Origin: Cryptomeria japonica
Lineage: Eukaryota; Streptophyta; Pinopsida; Cupressales; Cupressaceae
Assembly (NCBI RefSeq): GCF_030272615.1
Contig: NC_081408.1
Coordinates: forward strand, 762,096,673 to 762,160,672
Direction of reading: 5' to 3'
DNA length: 64,000 nucleotides
Shown here: positions 33,284 to 45,156 of the stretch, piece by piece
Position numbering within the stretch: position 1 is the first letter of the stretch
Layout of the letters: every line of letters starts with the position of its first letter
The notes under the pieces: model-generated
The model's database searches: none
Told to the model about the DNA's origin: nothing
The model's input: the letters and a program-made list of their open reading frames with translations, nothing else
Position numbers and translations under genes: made by a program

Positions 33284-34450
33284 CTAAATTTTGGCAACCC
33301 AGTTGCCCCTTTTAGTTCCAAATTCTTGTTGTGTTAGAATTGATTTGACAACAGCATCAGGAACAAGTGCAATGACATGTGATTTTAGAATATAAAATCT
33401 AAATTTTTTTACTGCTTTAACCATGGAAAAGGCATGCTTCTCCATTTCTGAGTATTTCAATTCATGAGCCTTCAATGGGTAACTCATGAATGCAATGGGT
33501 GATTCAACACCCTCATTGTTCTTTTGCATTAGTATAGGCGAACAAGTATGATCTGATGCATAACTGTACATGATAAACTCTTTGGTGTAATAAAGACACA
33601 CCAAAACTTGGGCATTTCCCATGGCTTCCTTAATTTCATGAAAATATTTCTTTCCTTCATGAGTCCACTTGAAAAGATATTTTTCTTTCATCGTGTCAAC
33701 TATGTGACGAGTCTGTTCGGCAAACTCTGGAATAAACCTTCGCAAGAAGTTTACTTTACCAAAGAAAGAATACACAACAGTCTTACTTGCTGGCAAGGAA
33801 AGATCATAGATAGCCTTAACCCTTTCAGTATCAATCTTGATACCATATTTTGAGATAATATGCCTAAGAAACTTTCCTTTAGTAACCCCAAAAACAAATT
33901 TCTTGGGATTAAGAGAAATTCCATGTTGACAACATTTCTCCAACACTTGATGCAAATGATAGAAATGATCTGGATGCTTTTTAGAATAAACTGTCAGATC
34001 GTCCAAATAGAATACAATGAACGTACCATGAAAATATCGGAAAGCCAAGTCCATTGCATGTTGGAAATTCTCTCTTGCATTTATCAACCCAAAAGGCATC
34101 CTACAATATGCAAAAGTACCCCAAAGCGTGGTAAATGTGGTCTTGTGTTGATCTTTTTCAAGAACCTCCACTTGATTATAACCTGAAAATCCATCCAACA
34201 TGGACATCATTTCAGATCCATTAATAGCTTGTAAGACATGATCCATGACCGACAATGGGTAATTATCTTTCAAGGATGCCTCATTCAAATTATAGAAATC
34301 AACACATCCGGATCTCACCATTCTTCTTGCGCACGGGCACAATATTAGCTATCTAGGTGGAGTGATGAATAGGGAATATTATCCTTGCCTTTAAAATTTT
34401 CTTAATTTCGGTAAAGATGGTATCAGAAATCTTTGGATTGTACTGCCTTG
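33284..34450 (-). pseudogene. gypsy3 reverse transcriptase and RNase H
   Basis: RT motifs in order: VDFYNLNEASLKDNYPL, SMLDGFSGYNQVEV, FAYCRMPFGLINA and IVFYLDDLTVYS with the catalytic YLDD. The connection LRRFIPEFAEQTRHI follows. The gypsy-type RNase H has MYSYASDHTCSPI and ELKYSEMEKHAFSMVKA. The ASLKDNYPL wording fits the Tat branch. Only the RT entry segment (about 34450-34345) has a stop; the rest is open for 352 codons. Confidence 0.85.
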
Positions 34451-34451
34451 G

Positions 34452-35696
34452 CTATTGACAAAAAGGAGCAACACCCGGCTTCAATAGAATGTCATGACGA
34501 AGCTCTTCAAGATGAAAAGACTTCAAGTCATCATAAAAGTAGGCCCAGACATCAATATATTGTTGCAATAATGCAACAAACTTATGCATTTCTTCATGTG
34601 AACAACATTTTCCATTGTTGATCATCTTTGGATTCTCATTCGTTCCAATATTCACTTGCTCATACTCCATTGTATTAGCAGCTAATTTTTGTTGCTTTTT
34701 GACATAGCGATCATGCTTGTCAAATAATTTTTCAAGAGAAACAAGACCCTTAGGAATATTATTACCTTTCAATTGTAGAAATCTTTCACCAGTTTTTGCA
34801 TCAACACTTTCAATGGCATCTTTTGAAGGATGTTGTTTTCCATTGAAATACAAATCATCAAAATTATCAATAGTCTGCAAGAAATTGATTACATGTTGAT
34901 CATCATTGAACACTTGCCAATTGTCATAATTATCATGAACACTTGGTCGAAAAACCATTTCAATAGTATATATAGGTCCTAAAAAATCCTTGTGTGGAAC
35001 CAACAAATTTGCAGATACTGCTAAGGAATCCATCCTATCATTGAATTCACGAGAAACAATAGATAAATCAAAGGCATCAAATGCCTCAATTGAGTCCCAC
35101 ACAATATTACAATAATGCCTTAGCTTATCGCTTCTTGCCTGATAGATATTTATGACTTGACAAACAATCAATTCAACGTCTCCCTCAGCATGCAAATTCT
35201 TAATTCCTTTCTTTTGTGCAACCTTCATCCCCAAAAGAAGAGATTCATACTCAGCAGTATTATTAGTATTCTCAAACTATAACATGAAGGAAAATGGAAA
35301 CAATTTACCATCAGGAGACACTAATACGATACCGGCTCCTAATCTAGTGGAAGAGCTACTGTCGTCAAACTCTAATATCCAAACATCATTTGGACCGCCA
35401 ACACTAACAGTATCAAAATTGAGAGGTTGCTCTTGTCGAGTTGAGGATCCCAAAGATTCAGAAACAATACTTTCACAATCACTTGAACTTTCATCAAATG
35501 AAATGACATCCTCAATTTCAAGAACAACTTCAAACTCGTCATCAACATATAAGAAATAGTTACCCATACCTGATGACTCAAAAATAATTTGAGCCCGCTG
35601 ATCATCAGATTTCACAATGGTGTATTGTGATTCCTTTTCTAGATACAACTTTTTGATCTCCCCCTTGACAGGAATACGTGCTTCAGTCATATCCAT
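34452..35696 (-). pseudogene. gypsy3 archaeal-type RNase H domain located between protease and RT
   Basis: Read on minus, WILEFDDSSSSTRLGAG, GIVLVSPDGKLFPFSF, NNTAEYESLLLGMKVA, LHAEGDVELIVCQVI and SREFNDRMDSLA reproduce the order of acidic residues (D, E, D, D) of the archaeal-like RNase H of Tat elements. One TAG near 35276 interrupts it. The N-terminal ~100 residues, with VKGEIKKLYLEK, are a linker of unknown role. A further ~180 residues after the domain, ending near HDILLKPGVAPFCQ, lead into RT. In most Tat elements this domain follows the first RNase H, so its place before RT is noteworthy. Confidence 0.7.
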
Positions 35697-35698
35697 GT

Positions 35699-36166
35699 TT
35701 AATTCTCCTCCAACATCTCTACAAAATTCCTTCCCAATAGTATGCCATAGGAAGTCAGCACATTGGCTACCAATACTGTCATTTTGATCTTTTTATCTGG
35801 GAATGCGGCAAAAGAAAATTGTGCATCCTTAATCTGACCTATTAAGGGGACTTGTTTATTATCCTTGGAAAAGTATCTACCAAATGTCTTAGTCAAGGTT
35901 AAACCAAGAGTGTTGGCAACTTTCTCTGGCATAACATTGTCAGATGCTCCAGAATCAATTACACAATTACTTAGCTTATGACCATTAATCAACAAAGAGA
36001 TATAAAATGGTTCTATATTCTTCATAGGAGAAGGTGAACTTACTAAGTTATTTTTAAATGTGTTAGATCTGGGAGGATTACTTGGGGAAGTATCTTTTTC
36101 TTTTACAAATTTGACCAAATGATCAAATTGATCCGGATTGGAACTCAAATATTCTACCTCAGACAT
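35699..36166 (-). CDS. gypsy3 aspartic protease
   Basis: The active-site motif CVIDSGASDNVMP lies about 70 residues in, preceded by FYISLLINGHKLSN and followed by a flap-like region and SYGILLGRNFVEM near the C-terminus. The piece is open for 155 codons and is in frame with the last gag piece. It would process Gag-Pol. Confidence 0.75.
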   Translation of the reverse strand: MSEVEYLSSNPDQFDHLVKFVKEKDTSPSNPPRSNTFKNNLVSSPSPMKNIEPFYISLLINGHKLSNCVIDSGASDNVMPEKVANTLGLTLTKTFGRYFSKDNKQVPLIGQIKDAQFSFAAFPDKKIKMTVLVANVLTSYGILLGRNFVEMLEEN

Positions 36167-37497
36167 TTATACTTTAGTTTTCCTAGCAAGATCTATAATA
36201 TCAAATGACTGAAAATAATTAATCAAAGATGGGTTAAGGTTCTCATTTTTAGAACATGAAACATTAGGTGCACTGGTCTTTGATGCAGGTGCAGAAGAAT
36301 TAACATGTGCAAAAAAAATTATAGCAGTCGAAGGAGCAGTTACATTTTTATCCTTCATATTGTCTTTCGAAATGGAGTTGTCTTTTGGAGGATTTGGTAA
36401 AGGAGTTCCACGCTTAGCAATAGTAACTGGAAAGTGTTGAGAATCCTTGACTTGTGTAGAATCATCACTCTTCACATTGATAGGCGATTGTGCTGCTTGT
36501 GCTTGCGAATGGGTGAAAACCACAAAGATATCTCCATCATGTGCATCTATTACATCATCTTCTTCAAACTACATATATCTAATGTTAGAGTCGCTAGCCA
36601 ATTCTACATCATCTCCTTTAAACAAACTAGCATCTTCATCACTAAATGGAGGAAGATCGTTATGTTTAGCCTCATAATAGCCTGTAGCTAAATTTTGAGG
36701 AAGTGCTTCCAATGCAAGTCTCCTTGGAGCAGGAGGTAACTTGTTTTGATTATGCGTAGCATAATTGGAAGTGTTATTTGGATAAGTCCTTCTTGGAACA
36801 TCATGGTAAGAAGTATTTCCTTGTGAACAAATTTTCTTCTTAAGTGCTAGCAACTCATTTGCTAGCTTTTGAATCATAAGATCAATAGAATTTGTTGAAG
36901 AAGGTGATGAGTCAACAATTTGATTATTCCTAACATTGTTAGGATCCTTACTTGTCTTACTAGCAAGGATAAGATCATCTTCAACTAATATGGCCATCTG
37001 TTGTGCAATAGCCAAATCTGTATGATTATTCCTACGCAAGAGAAAACTTACTTCTGGCAATTGAGGATTAATAAAGAAACACTTTAAGTTTCCAGCAGTA
37101 GGTTGAGAAGCGACTGGAATGCAATTGGCCGACTTATGAACTTTGCCACAAATTCTCATATAGGCTCTTGTGATTCTTTTTTCATTTGAGTCAATTGCGC
37201 TAAAAGTGCATGATCATCTTCAGCAGGCTTGAACCTTGCCTCAAACCTTGTTTTGAGGCTGGCCTAATTTGTAATACAATTATTTGGAAGATGATTGAAC
37301 CAATCAGCAGCTGCACCATACAAAGTTTCAATAAACAATCTCATAGAAACATCTTCATGTTCAACAACGAGAAGACCAAATTCAATATAAAAAGCAGTGA
37401 TGTGCTCATCAGGATGTTGAGCACCATCTCCCAAAAACTTAGGCAAATTCTTTCTTGTGCCTTTTGGAAGTTCATGTAAAGGTGTCGTTAGGCTCAA
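36167..37497 (-). pseudogene. gypsy3 gag
   Basis: The capsid-like start is LPKGTRKNLPKFLGDGAQ, then DEHITAFYIEFG and VEHEDVSMRLFIETLYG, the typical retrotransposon gag fold of this branch. A stop near 37262 and a frame change near 37160 interrupt it. The C-terminal half (37159-36167) is Ser/Asn/Pro-rich, with SANCIPVASQPTAG and later RRLALEALPQNLATGYYE, and contains no convincing zinc knuckle. Confidence 0.7.
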
Positions 37498-37875
37498 AGG
37501 ACCAAAAGCGGTACCTCAAGGGCCTGGAGAAGTCATCCTTAACGGATTATATGGTGGTATTACAAAATTATTTGCAAGTAGAACAACCGAAACTTGCAAA
37601 CTTGATGCCTCATGCCTCACTTGGTACAAGAGACCGTTGTGAAGTAGGAGAAAAACTTCATGTCCGCTGCATAGGAGATTGCACCCATGGAGGAGTCACA
37701 AAAGGAAAATTATTTTGCTGCAAAAAATCAAAGGTAGGATCAACAATTCCTATTGCTCATTGTCCATGAGTGTAGCTTCGATCAGCCAGATTAGAACTTT
37801 GATAAAATCAGCATGATAGATATTACAATGAAAGCGCACTGTAACCCAAAAAAGAAATTACTGGTTGCACGTTGC

Positions 37876-37893
37876 TCCCCAACAGAGTCACCA
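37876..37893 (-). promoter_or_regulatory. Primer binding site of gypsy3
   Basis: On minus TGGTGACTCTGTTGGGGA lies six bases after the LTR end CACCCAACA. It begins with the TGG expected for pairing with a tRNA CCA end. I do not assign the tRNA. Confidence 0.65.
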
Positions 37894-37899
37894 AAAATT

Positions 37900-38803
37900 T
37901 GTTGGGTGAATATTTTGTCACTAGGATACCAACGATGAAATATATAATTCACACACAGCTATGTTGAGAAATTAATCTCTCATTTCAGAAAGGGGAGGTT
38001 CCCTTTGAAATTTGTTCTCTAATTAAAAAGAAACTAAAATTTGTGGGTAAGTTTGGGGCATATAACTCTCTTTTTTCAGAGTTTCTATTATAATTCTCTA
38101 TCACTTATGATACTTAAAAATATGAACAAACTAATTCCAACAATTACACCAAAACTTACAATCAAGAAGCACAAAGTCTTTGTTAAATGTAATTCTAACT
38201 AAACTAATGATTAGGAATGCTAAGAAATTAAACTTGCAGCTCAAAGTCTTCAAGTGTAATTTCTCAATCCTTAAAACCACAAGTAATAGCAACAATACAA
38301 AGCCTACCACTACTCACTTAACATTAGAAAATTTCCCAAATATATTGTTAGCTCAAAGTCTACTCAACACACATGGAAATCTCTTTCAATAACATAGGCA
38401 AATTTGCCAACAAAATTCTAATATATATAAGAACAATTGTGAGAAATAAACATAGGAGTAATTCCAATCACAACCACAATCTTCTACTCACTCAAAGTTG
38501 AGGTCTAATGGATTGCTTTCTTATATTACTTTGAATCCAATTTTACGTCCAAACAAAAAGCTCAAAGTCTTAGTTGGCACAAAATTTTGGCAGAGTTTTG
38601 CTAAGCATATAAAAGATAAATATGTACAAATGAGGGTCCTTCTTATATAGGAAAAGAAGTTGAGAAAAAGGTGGGCTCAGTTGACTAATTCAACTGCATA
38701 GTTCCACTTTATTACAACTTATGCATAAAGAGAATGTGCAACTATGAGAAAACTTGCAGCATCTAAAAATGCAACTACATGAAAACTTAGTGTCGATGTG
38801 ACA
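37900..38803 (-). repeat. 5' LTR of gypsy3 (~904 bp)
   Basis: The inner end is fixed by the primer binding site: the LTR ends CACCCAACA on minus. A TATA-like CCTATATAAGAAGG on minus near 38650 marks the promoter. The outer end TGTCACATCGACA at 38803 gives TG...CA ends and lies just after the natural-looking stop of the gypsy2 antisense ORF. The second LTR was not found, so the outer end is provisional. Confidence 0.6.
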
Positions 38804-38807
38804 CTTT

Positions 38808-41800
38808 ATTCTTCTTTCCCTTCCTCATTACTTTTCTTGAATTCTTTGAACTGGGACAAGACAGCTTCTATTTCGGCTTTGTCCGGCATGATGGTGGAAC
38901 TGGAAATATCTTGAACTCAAGAGACTACATCTCCTACTTTCACATACCTTTTCCTCCCATCCTTCAACATTGAGGCAAGAACTTCAAAACTAACTTGAAT
39001 TTCAAGTAGTTTATCAAATGTGCTCAATAAAAAATCTTGTTCTATTAGATGAGTGATCAAGGTAAGAAACTCTTGTATGATGCTTTCATTGGACACCAAC
39101 TTCTGATCATCATCATACAAATAACAAGGAAGCTCTACCACCCTTGTTGAAATGAGATCAATTTCATCATCACATTCCTTCTTTTCTTGGTCCAACTGAG
39201 AAATCATTGACATGATCACTTCCTTTTTATGTGATAATACCGAGAGATTTTGAATGTATTTTTCTCTTGTCTATATCACCTTATTCTCTATGAGGACATC
39301 AATTCTGAAATCTTCCATCTTTGTCCACCATGTCATATCTTTTCCAATGTCTTCCATTTCATGAGACAAAGTGGTTTTGATGCCCTACATTTGACTTTGA
39401 ATAACTCCAAATTCCATTAACAACTTGACCATTGAATCCAAAAGATGAGACCCTTTTGAATTCAACTGATCAATCCATTCATCCATCACACGACCCTTTA
39501 CCCCTACCTGTTCCACTTTCTTCAGTGCCTCAGTGTCGATTGAAGAGACGATGGGTTCAACATCTTGAGAAGATTGTGTGACCTTGAGCAGTACACTTAT
39601 CAATTGGTCACACTTATGTTTCAATTCATTTTTCTCATCTCTTTCTTGATCAAACCTACGCACCAGAGAACTGAAAGTAGTTAGAGAATCATGTTTGATA
39701 CTCTCATGTGTTTCAACCCCTAGTTCCATTGTCTGTATAGTATAATCTCCAGGTTGAATATTATCTTTATTCTTATTTGAAGATGGAACCATAACCTCAA
39801 CATATTTCCTTTGGGTAGTAGGATCCACCAGCGCCCAGGAAACAATCTTTGGCTTTTTAGTACATTTGGATTTGGGAGGAGCCAGTTGTTCAAAATTAAA
39901 TTCATCTAGTGAAATCACCTGCTTCTTTCTTTTAGGTGCAACTATATCCATCCATGGCGGTAAGTTTGATTGGGTGGATGGAGTAGTGAACTCTACTTGT
40001 GTAGGAGCAGGTACCTGTGCCACATTCTGACTTGAAGATGTTGCCACAGAAGATGAGGTTGCTTGTACTAAAGCCATGGTAGCAGGAACAGTTGAGACTA
40101 TAGGTGGTTCTATGAATGTACTAGCAACAACTACTACTGGTGTTTCCTTTGACCAGAGTGCAGTTGTATATGTTGTTACTTCTATGGTAGTAACTTTGGT
40201 GCTTACTAGAGGTGGAACTTTAGCCATGCTAGTCACAACAAGTAAAGTAACTGATCGTTGTTCTTGAGCAACTTGCTCCATTGCCTCTATAAAATCTAAA
40301 ATTGATGATTCAATCATAGATACAGGAATATCATCAGAACTAGGTAAACTTGATAATGTACATTCATGTTCACCTTCTTCTTGTGATATTTCTATATTCA
40401 ATCCCTCATCGTCATGTTCTTTTTCTTCTTGTTCTGAACCAGATTCAATGGAATGAATGATGACTTGAGTGGGGGTTGATGCTTGTGAAACAACAGAAGT
40501 ATCACTTTCATCTCGTGGGGTTGACCCACCAACATCTTGCATTTCTTCCTCCTGAGAAAGCTCTCCTTCTTCTAGTCCTTTTTTCTTTCTCAGTCTTTTC
40601 AATATCTTGTTGCTCGGGCTCCTCTATTTGTGTCACTTGTATTGCTAAGGAAGATTCACATTTCTTTGACCCTTTGATAGTGAATTTAGTTTTAGGTCCT
40701 TTTCCCTTGGATTGTGTCGAAGGGATCAATGGAGATGCTTACACATCTGCTTTGCTTTTGGTCCTCAATTCAATTGTTTTACTAACTGGACCATCACTAT
40801 TATCATCATCACCAGAACTAGCAGGAAGTTGCTTCATTCTGATATTCTTCTTCAATAACCATGCATTAGTATTGGCCAAAATAGGGGCAATTCTTTAAGT
40901 AATGGACTTACTCTCCTTTTTTTACCATTAGATGGGTGATAATGGAGAATCAACAATCTTCCGTTCAAAATAGATCAGATCCACTATATCATTAGTATCT
41001 TCTATTGTCATTGGGGTTTTAGCCAAATCCATATTTTCAATTTGTTCCAAAGTAAGACAATTGAAATCCATCCTTCTCACATCTTCATCATCCCGACAAT
41101 CTGCCCAAACATCTTCGAGTCGATATACATGGGTATAGCTCCTCTTAATTTTGTTCTTCATTTCACGAAAATCAAAATTATCACAAGCCTTGAATCTCCT
41201 CATAGTATTCCATTGCATTTCCTCTTCCATATTTTTAGCCTTTGGGTTGGTCATTACTGAAAATCGGTCGATGGCTTCTGGAAACTTTAAGCGAGTCTTA
41301 TGAGCCCGTGACTGCTTGTCATGCACATAGATCAATTACCGACATAACTCCATGAGTACAATTTTATCAGATGGATATCTTGGCAAAATGAAAGGTTCAC
41401 CTGTAAAACATCATATGCGGATGTAAGTGAATGTAGGAAATTGGAGAAAGACAACCAAAATGAGAAACCCTATTGTATGCTGCTTTTGAAAGTCTCTTCT
41501 TTTGTAAGTCCTTATCAAACATACATTTCCATACATCAAAGAAGGCATCATTGACCCTTCTAAAATGACTTCCATGATTTTTTATTGTGGGCTTATCATA
41601 ATAATTCCAAACAGGAACCAACCTCTTGTCACCTTTTGTAGACAAACTTGAATATTGCCTCATAGAGGCAGCTGCGTACACAAGGTATGAGGTCATATGG
41701 AACTTCAGAGTTGTTTTGACCTCTTTCAATTGTGCACAAATTGCATCACTAATCTACTCACCCTAATCTATCTTGGTAGTTCCCTTTCTGATTATGTTCA

Positions 41801-42470
41801 TATAATAACACGTCCAATTTTGAAAATAATCAGAATCTTTTAAACCTTTTACTCGTGCCAACATGGTAACCATATCATTATATTCCTCATCGAAATCACT
41901 TCTATGAAAGTATTTTGGCCATCTTGTAGTGGTGGAACCTCTTGCGGAAGATAATAAAACTATATTGATCATCTTCTTACACTTTACCTCATTTTTCTCA
42001 TAATATTCCTGAGCACTATCTTGAGTTATATCAACCACTTCTTCTATTGGAGAGCCCTTGAATACACTATTAAAGAAAACACTATCTAATGTCATAATGA
42101 CATTCTGATCAGCATCCTTCACTTATCTTGTATTTGGATCAAAATGGTCTGCCACTGCAAGCACAAAATCTGGATCATGAGCTGCGATTGGGAAGGAAGC
42201 ATATTTGTGCAACTCTGATTTGATCAAATGCAAAGGATCTTTCTTGATTTAGTCAATGAACTCTTGCATGTCCACATGACCGATCTTTGTATCCCTTATC
42301 TCCTTAACATTAGAGTCAACCAAGCTTTCTGGGAACATGTTCAAGTATTTATCATACTTGTACTTTATCTTTTTCACAGATGGCTTGCCTCGTGAGGATT
42401 CTAACTAACTTGAGGAAGGCTCTAATTTCCTTGAGCAGGCTTTGACATTTGAAAAGTACTACATTCAACA
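38808..42470 (-). pseudogene. Antisense extra ORF of gypsy2, function unknown
   Basis: On minus, pieces read continuously through several stops and two or three frame changes: about 42430-41760 (SSRGKPSVKKIKYKYDKY, SPIEEVVDITQDSAQEYY), 41729-41397 (HMTSYLVYAAASMRQYSS), 41335-40928 (MQWNTMRRFKACDNFDF), 40900-40508 (Lys-rich), 40602-39385 (405 codons open, Ser/Thr/Val-rich, APKRKKQVISLDEFNF), and 39219-38808 (a helical region ending KSNEEGKEE). The total would be about 1,200 residues. It is not a PMD as far as I can see. The 3' end faces left, toward where pol should be. The hydrophobic helix block near 41.7 kb resembles the layout of LINE ORF3 here, but this is only a visual impression. Confidence 0.65.
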
Positions 42471-42574
42471 CCAAGGATTAGTGTTTTGAAAATCATCACC
42501 ACTAGAAGAGAAAATTTTATCAATTGGAACAAGAATCCAGAGCTAAACTGGACTTAGGGAAAAAATGAACAAAA

Positions 42575-43752
42575 ACTTGCAGGTCGGACTTTAAAGTCCA
42601 ATCTGCAAGTTAGAAACCAAGATTCGTACATCGGACTTTAAAGTCCGGTGTGCAAGGAAAAAACAGCAAAGATTACATATCGAACTTAAAGTCTGATGTG
42701 CAAGTGAGAAGAACAACTTTCACAGGTCGTACTTTGAAGTCTGACCTGCACTTTATCAAAGTGTAAAGGTAATATGCACATCAGTCTTTAAAGTCCGATG
42801 TGCAAACCAAAAGGAAATGCAATAGATGACATGTCAAGTTTTAAAACTCAACCCGTCAGCTTGAAAAGACCCATAAGTTGACAAGTTGGGTTTCAAAACC
42901 TGACATGTCATCAAGGAAAAACAATTTGTTAACATGTCGGACTTTAAAGTCCAATATGTTAACAGGGGAAATACAACAATGCTAACATGTTGGACTTTTA
43001 AGTCCGACATGTTAACAAAAAAACCTCAAAGCAACTACCATGTTGGGCTTTAAAACCCGATATGTTAGTTTCTTTGAGGTTAACGTAAACAACTAACATG
43101 TCAGGCTTTAAAGCCTGATATGTTAGCTAAAAAAAACATATCTTGCATGTCGGATTTTAAAATCCAACATGCAAGCAGGGGAAAAATAACATTCCCCTCT
43201 CATGTCATGGTTGAAACCTGACATGCGAGGGTAAAAGGAAAGACCAAGGGGATTAGGGCAACAGGATTTTAAAATCCGACATGCCCTAGTCCACAACAAA
43301 TCACAAAAAAAACCCAATGCACACACACAAACCCTACCCTAAGGCACACAAAAAATAAAAATATGAAAGGAAAAGAAGAGGGGAAAAAGAAAATATCCGG
43401 AGAAAAAGATTCGACTTTTTGGATGAAGGATTCACAAAAACAATCACCAATCACGAGCCAAAGATGAAAAACATGGAGAGAAGACAAGAGGGGATCCAAG
43501 ATGCGAAGAAAATGACTAAATAAAACTCTAAAACTTAATTAAAAACTACTTAAAACCCTAATTAATAAAACAAGAACTACAATAAATGCAGTTCATCTTG
43601 ATAGGTCGGACTTTAAAGTCTGACCTGTCAGTCACAACATAACTCGACTACAGGTCAGACTTTAAAGTCTGACCTGTCAATCATAGACATTAGGGAAACT
43701 AGCACATAACATGACTCATTGCAGGTTGGACTTTAAAGTCCAACCTGTTAGT
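42575..43752. repeat. Palindrome (hairpin) array of gypsy2, about 17 units
   Basis: About 17 units of 26-38 bp, each a near-perfect inverted repeat, spaced mostly ~50 bp, with a gap at ~43285-43595. Inner cores vary but stay self-complementary: GGACTTTAAAGTCC, GGCTTTAAAGCC, GGATTTTAAAATCC, GGGCTTTAAAACCC, AGTTTTAAAACT. Outer arms also vary in pairs: ACTTGCAG with CTGCAAGT, GTTAACATGT with ATATGTTAAC, CTTGCATGT with ACATGCAAG, CAGGTC with GACCTG. Units near 43652 and 43722 are almost perfect over 26-28 bases. The array lies between the start of the antisense ORF and the PPT, the same place as the gypsy1 array. Confidence 0.9.
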
Positions 43753-43759
43753 CAAAACA

Positions 43760-44363
43760 TAAAATCTCTCTAACTGGCATGACTAAACATAAAACCGCAA
43801 AACGAAAAGCAACTAATTGACAAGGTCAATTAGCCTATCCCAAAGCCCGTGAGGTACGAAATGGACAAGTTTCATAGGGTTGCCTCACAATTTTGGTCGT
43901 GCCAAAATCGAGGACAACTCAAATCAACCAACTTGCTCCTTGGAGTCTCAATGTCCCTGGATCAATTAATCAATCAATCAATCAATCATTGGATCACCTT
44001 ATCTTGAACTCACATCAATCTTAATCAACATCAATTAGCTTAATCATCTAAATCAACTTAATTAGCTCAATCAGCTTAATCAACTTATCAACCTAGCTAT
44101 ACTGTTCATTTATATCAATTCTTCAGTTATGCCTCATCAACTGTGCATTTTCATCAATTATACATCTCAACTTAATCATTGGCACAATATCAATCACCCA
44201 ACTCTCCTTTTCATAATCTATCAAGAGATTAATCTCCATCAATCTATTTGATTAATCTCTCAAAGGGGCACAACTAATTAATCACCATCCTTGCCATGGT
44301 ATCTCTGGGGCATGTATCAGTTGATCATTTTCTTTGAAACAACGCGACAGTCTGCATTGTCTC
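43760..44363 (+). other. gypsy2 spacer between palindrome array and PPT
   Basis: Non-coding. A tract at about 43965-44110 is made of short ATCAATCA/TTAATCA words. The last ~60 bp (CTCTGGGGCATGTATCAG to ACAACGCGACAG) resemble the sequence before the gypsy1 PPT. Confidence 0.6.
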
Positions 44364-44377
44364 AAAGAGGGGCAAAA
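44364..44377 (+). promoter_or_regulatory. Polypurine tract of gypsy2
   Basis: AAAGAGGGGCAAAA, identical to the gypsy1 tract, immediately before TGTAGACACA. Confidence 0.9.
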
Positions 44378-45156
44378 TGTAGACACATAAAATTTGTCAT
44401 CTTAATCCCAAGTGAATCCACTTAATTTTTCATGCATTATTCCATTTATTATCATTTATTCATCATTTATCTATTATTAATATTATCATTTATCATTTAT
44501 CCATTATTTGTTCACTAATGTTATCATATATAATTATTCATTTACCTATTAATATTATTATTAATTCATTAACACCGTTATAAATCATTATCATTTATTC
44601 ATTATTAATATTATTATTATCTCATATTTTATTTATCACTTAATAATATTATAATTTATCCATTTTTATAAATATAGGCATAATCATTTGCATCATTCAT
44701 TTATGCTTTATCCACTACCCACTTACACTCACCTCACACGTGGGATCAAACTCTAAAATCCTATTCTTTATCCCACATTCAACCCATAACCTGGATTCAC
44801 CCGAAAAATGATTATAAAAGCAAAACCCCTCTCTAATTTCAAGCTATTCATTGTTTAGTTCATTTTTGGCATTTTGCATTCTTTCTATCTCCCATTTTGC
44901 TTTCTCTTTCAATAATCTTACATTCATCATTTTGAATCTTCATTCACCATATCTTCTTATGCATGTGCTTCCGAGAGAAATATTATTGAACACAAGATCT
45001 GGGTTGATAGAGGTGCAATGGAGTGGATTTATGTTGCATGCATATGTGTGTTTTAGTTTAAATTTTTTATTTGCATGTGTGTTTTTTATTGCAGGTACTT
45101 CATTGTTGTATGTTGGAAGATTGAATCTTATATTCAATCTATTTCCTTCGTCTACA
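44378..45156 (+). repeat. 3' LTR of gypsy2 (779 bp)
   Basis: Begins TGTAGACACA and ends TTCGTCTACA (TGTA...TACA). The right border is fixed independently: the copia RNase H frame on minus is readable up to DEPIVI and stops exactly at 45157. U3 is AT-rich with many ATTATCATTTAT words and no clear palindromes. It differs in sequence from the gypsy1 LTR over much of its length, so the two copies are relatives rather than recent sisters. Confidence 0.85.

Larger units (their letters stand above)
32270..38803 (-). mobile_element. Ty3/gypsy Tat-lineage element with RNase H before RT (gypsy3)
   Basis: On minus: 5' LTR (38803-37900), primer binding site, gag, protease, an archaeal-type RNase H, RT, a second RNase H, integrase. 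Frames change several times and stops are scattered, so it is inactive. Integrase homology fades near 32275. No 3' LTR was found to the left, so that end is truncated or not recognised. The 5' LTR start abuts the end of the gypsy2 antisense ORF, suggesting insertion into gypsy2. Confidence 0.75.
38804..45156 (+). mobile_element. Ty3/gypsy Tat-lineage element, 3' part (gypsy2)
   Basis: No pol is present. The piece consists of an antisense extra ORF, a palindrome array, PPT and 3' LTR, in the same order and orientation as in gypsy1. LTR lengths (779 vs 780 bp), LTR ends, PPT and the ~35 bp before it match gypsy1. The right end at 45156 falls inside the RNase H domain of the minus-strand copia element. 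The left part is missing, apparently displaced or deleted when gypsy3 inserted. Confidence 0.75.

Noticed and set aside
42575-43752. CRISPR-like repeat array
   Set aside because: Plant nuclear retrotransposon context; the units themselves vary and fold back, and there are no constant repeats with unique spacers and no cas genes.
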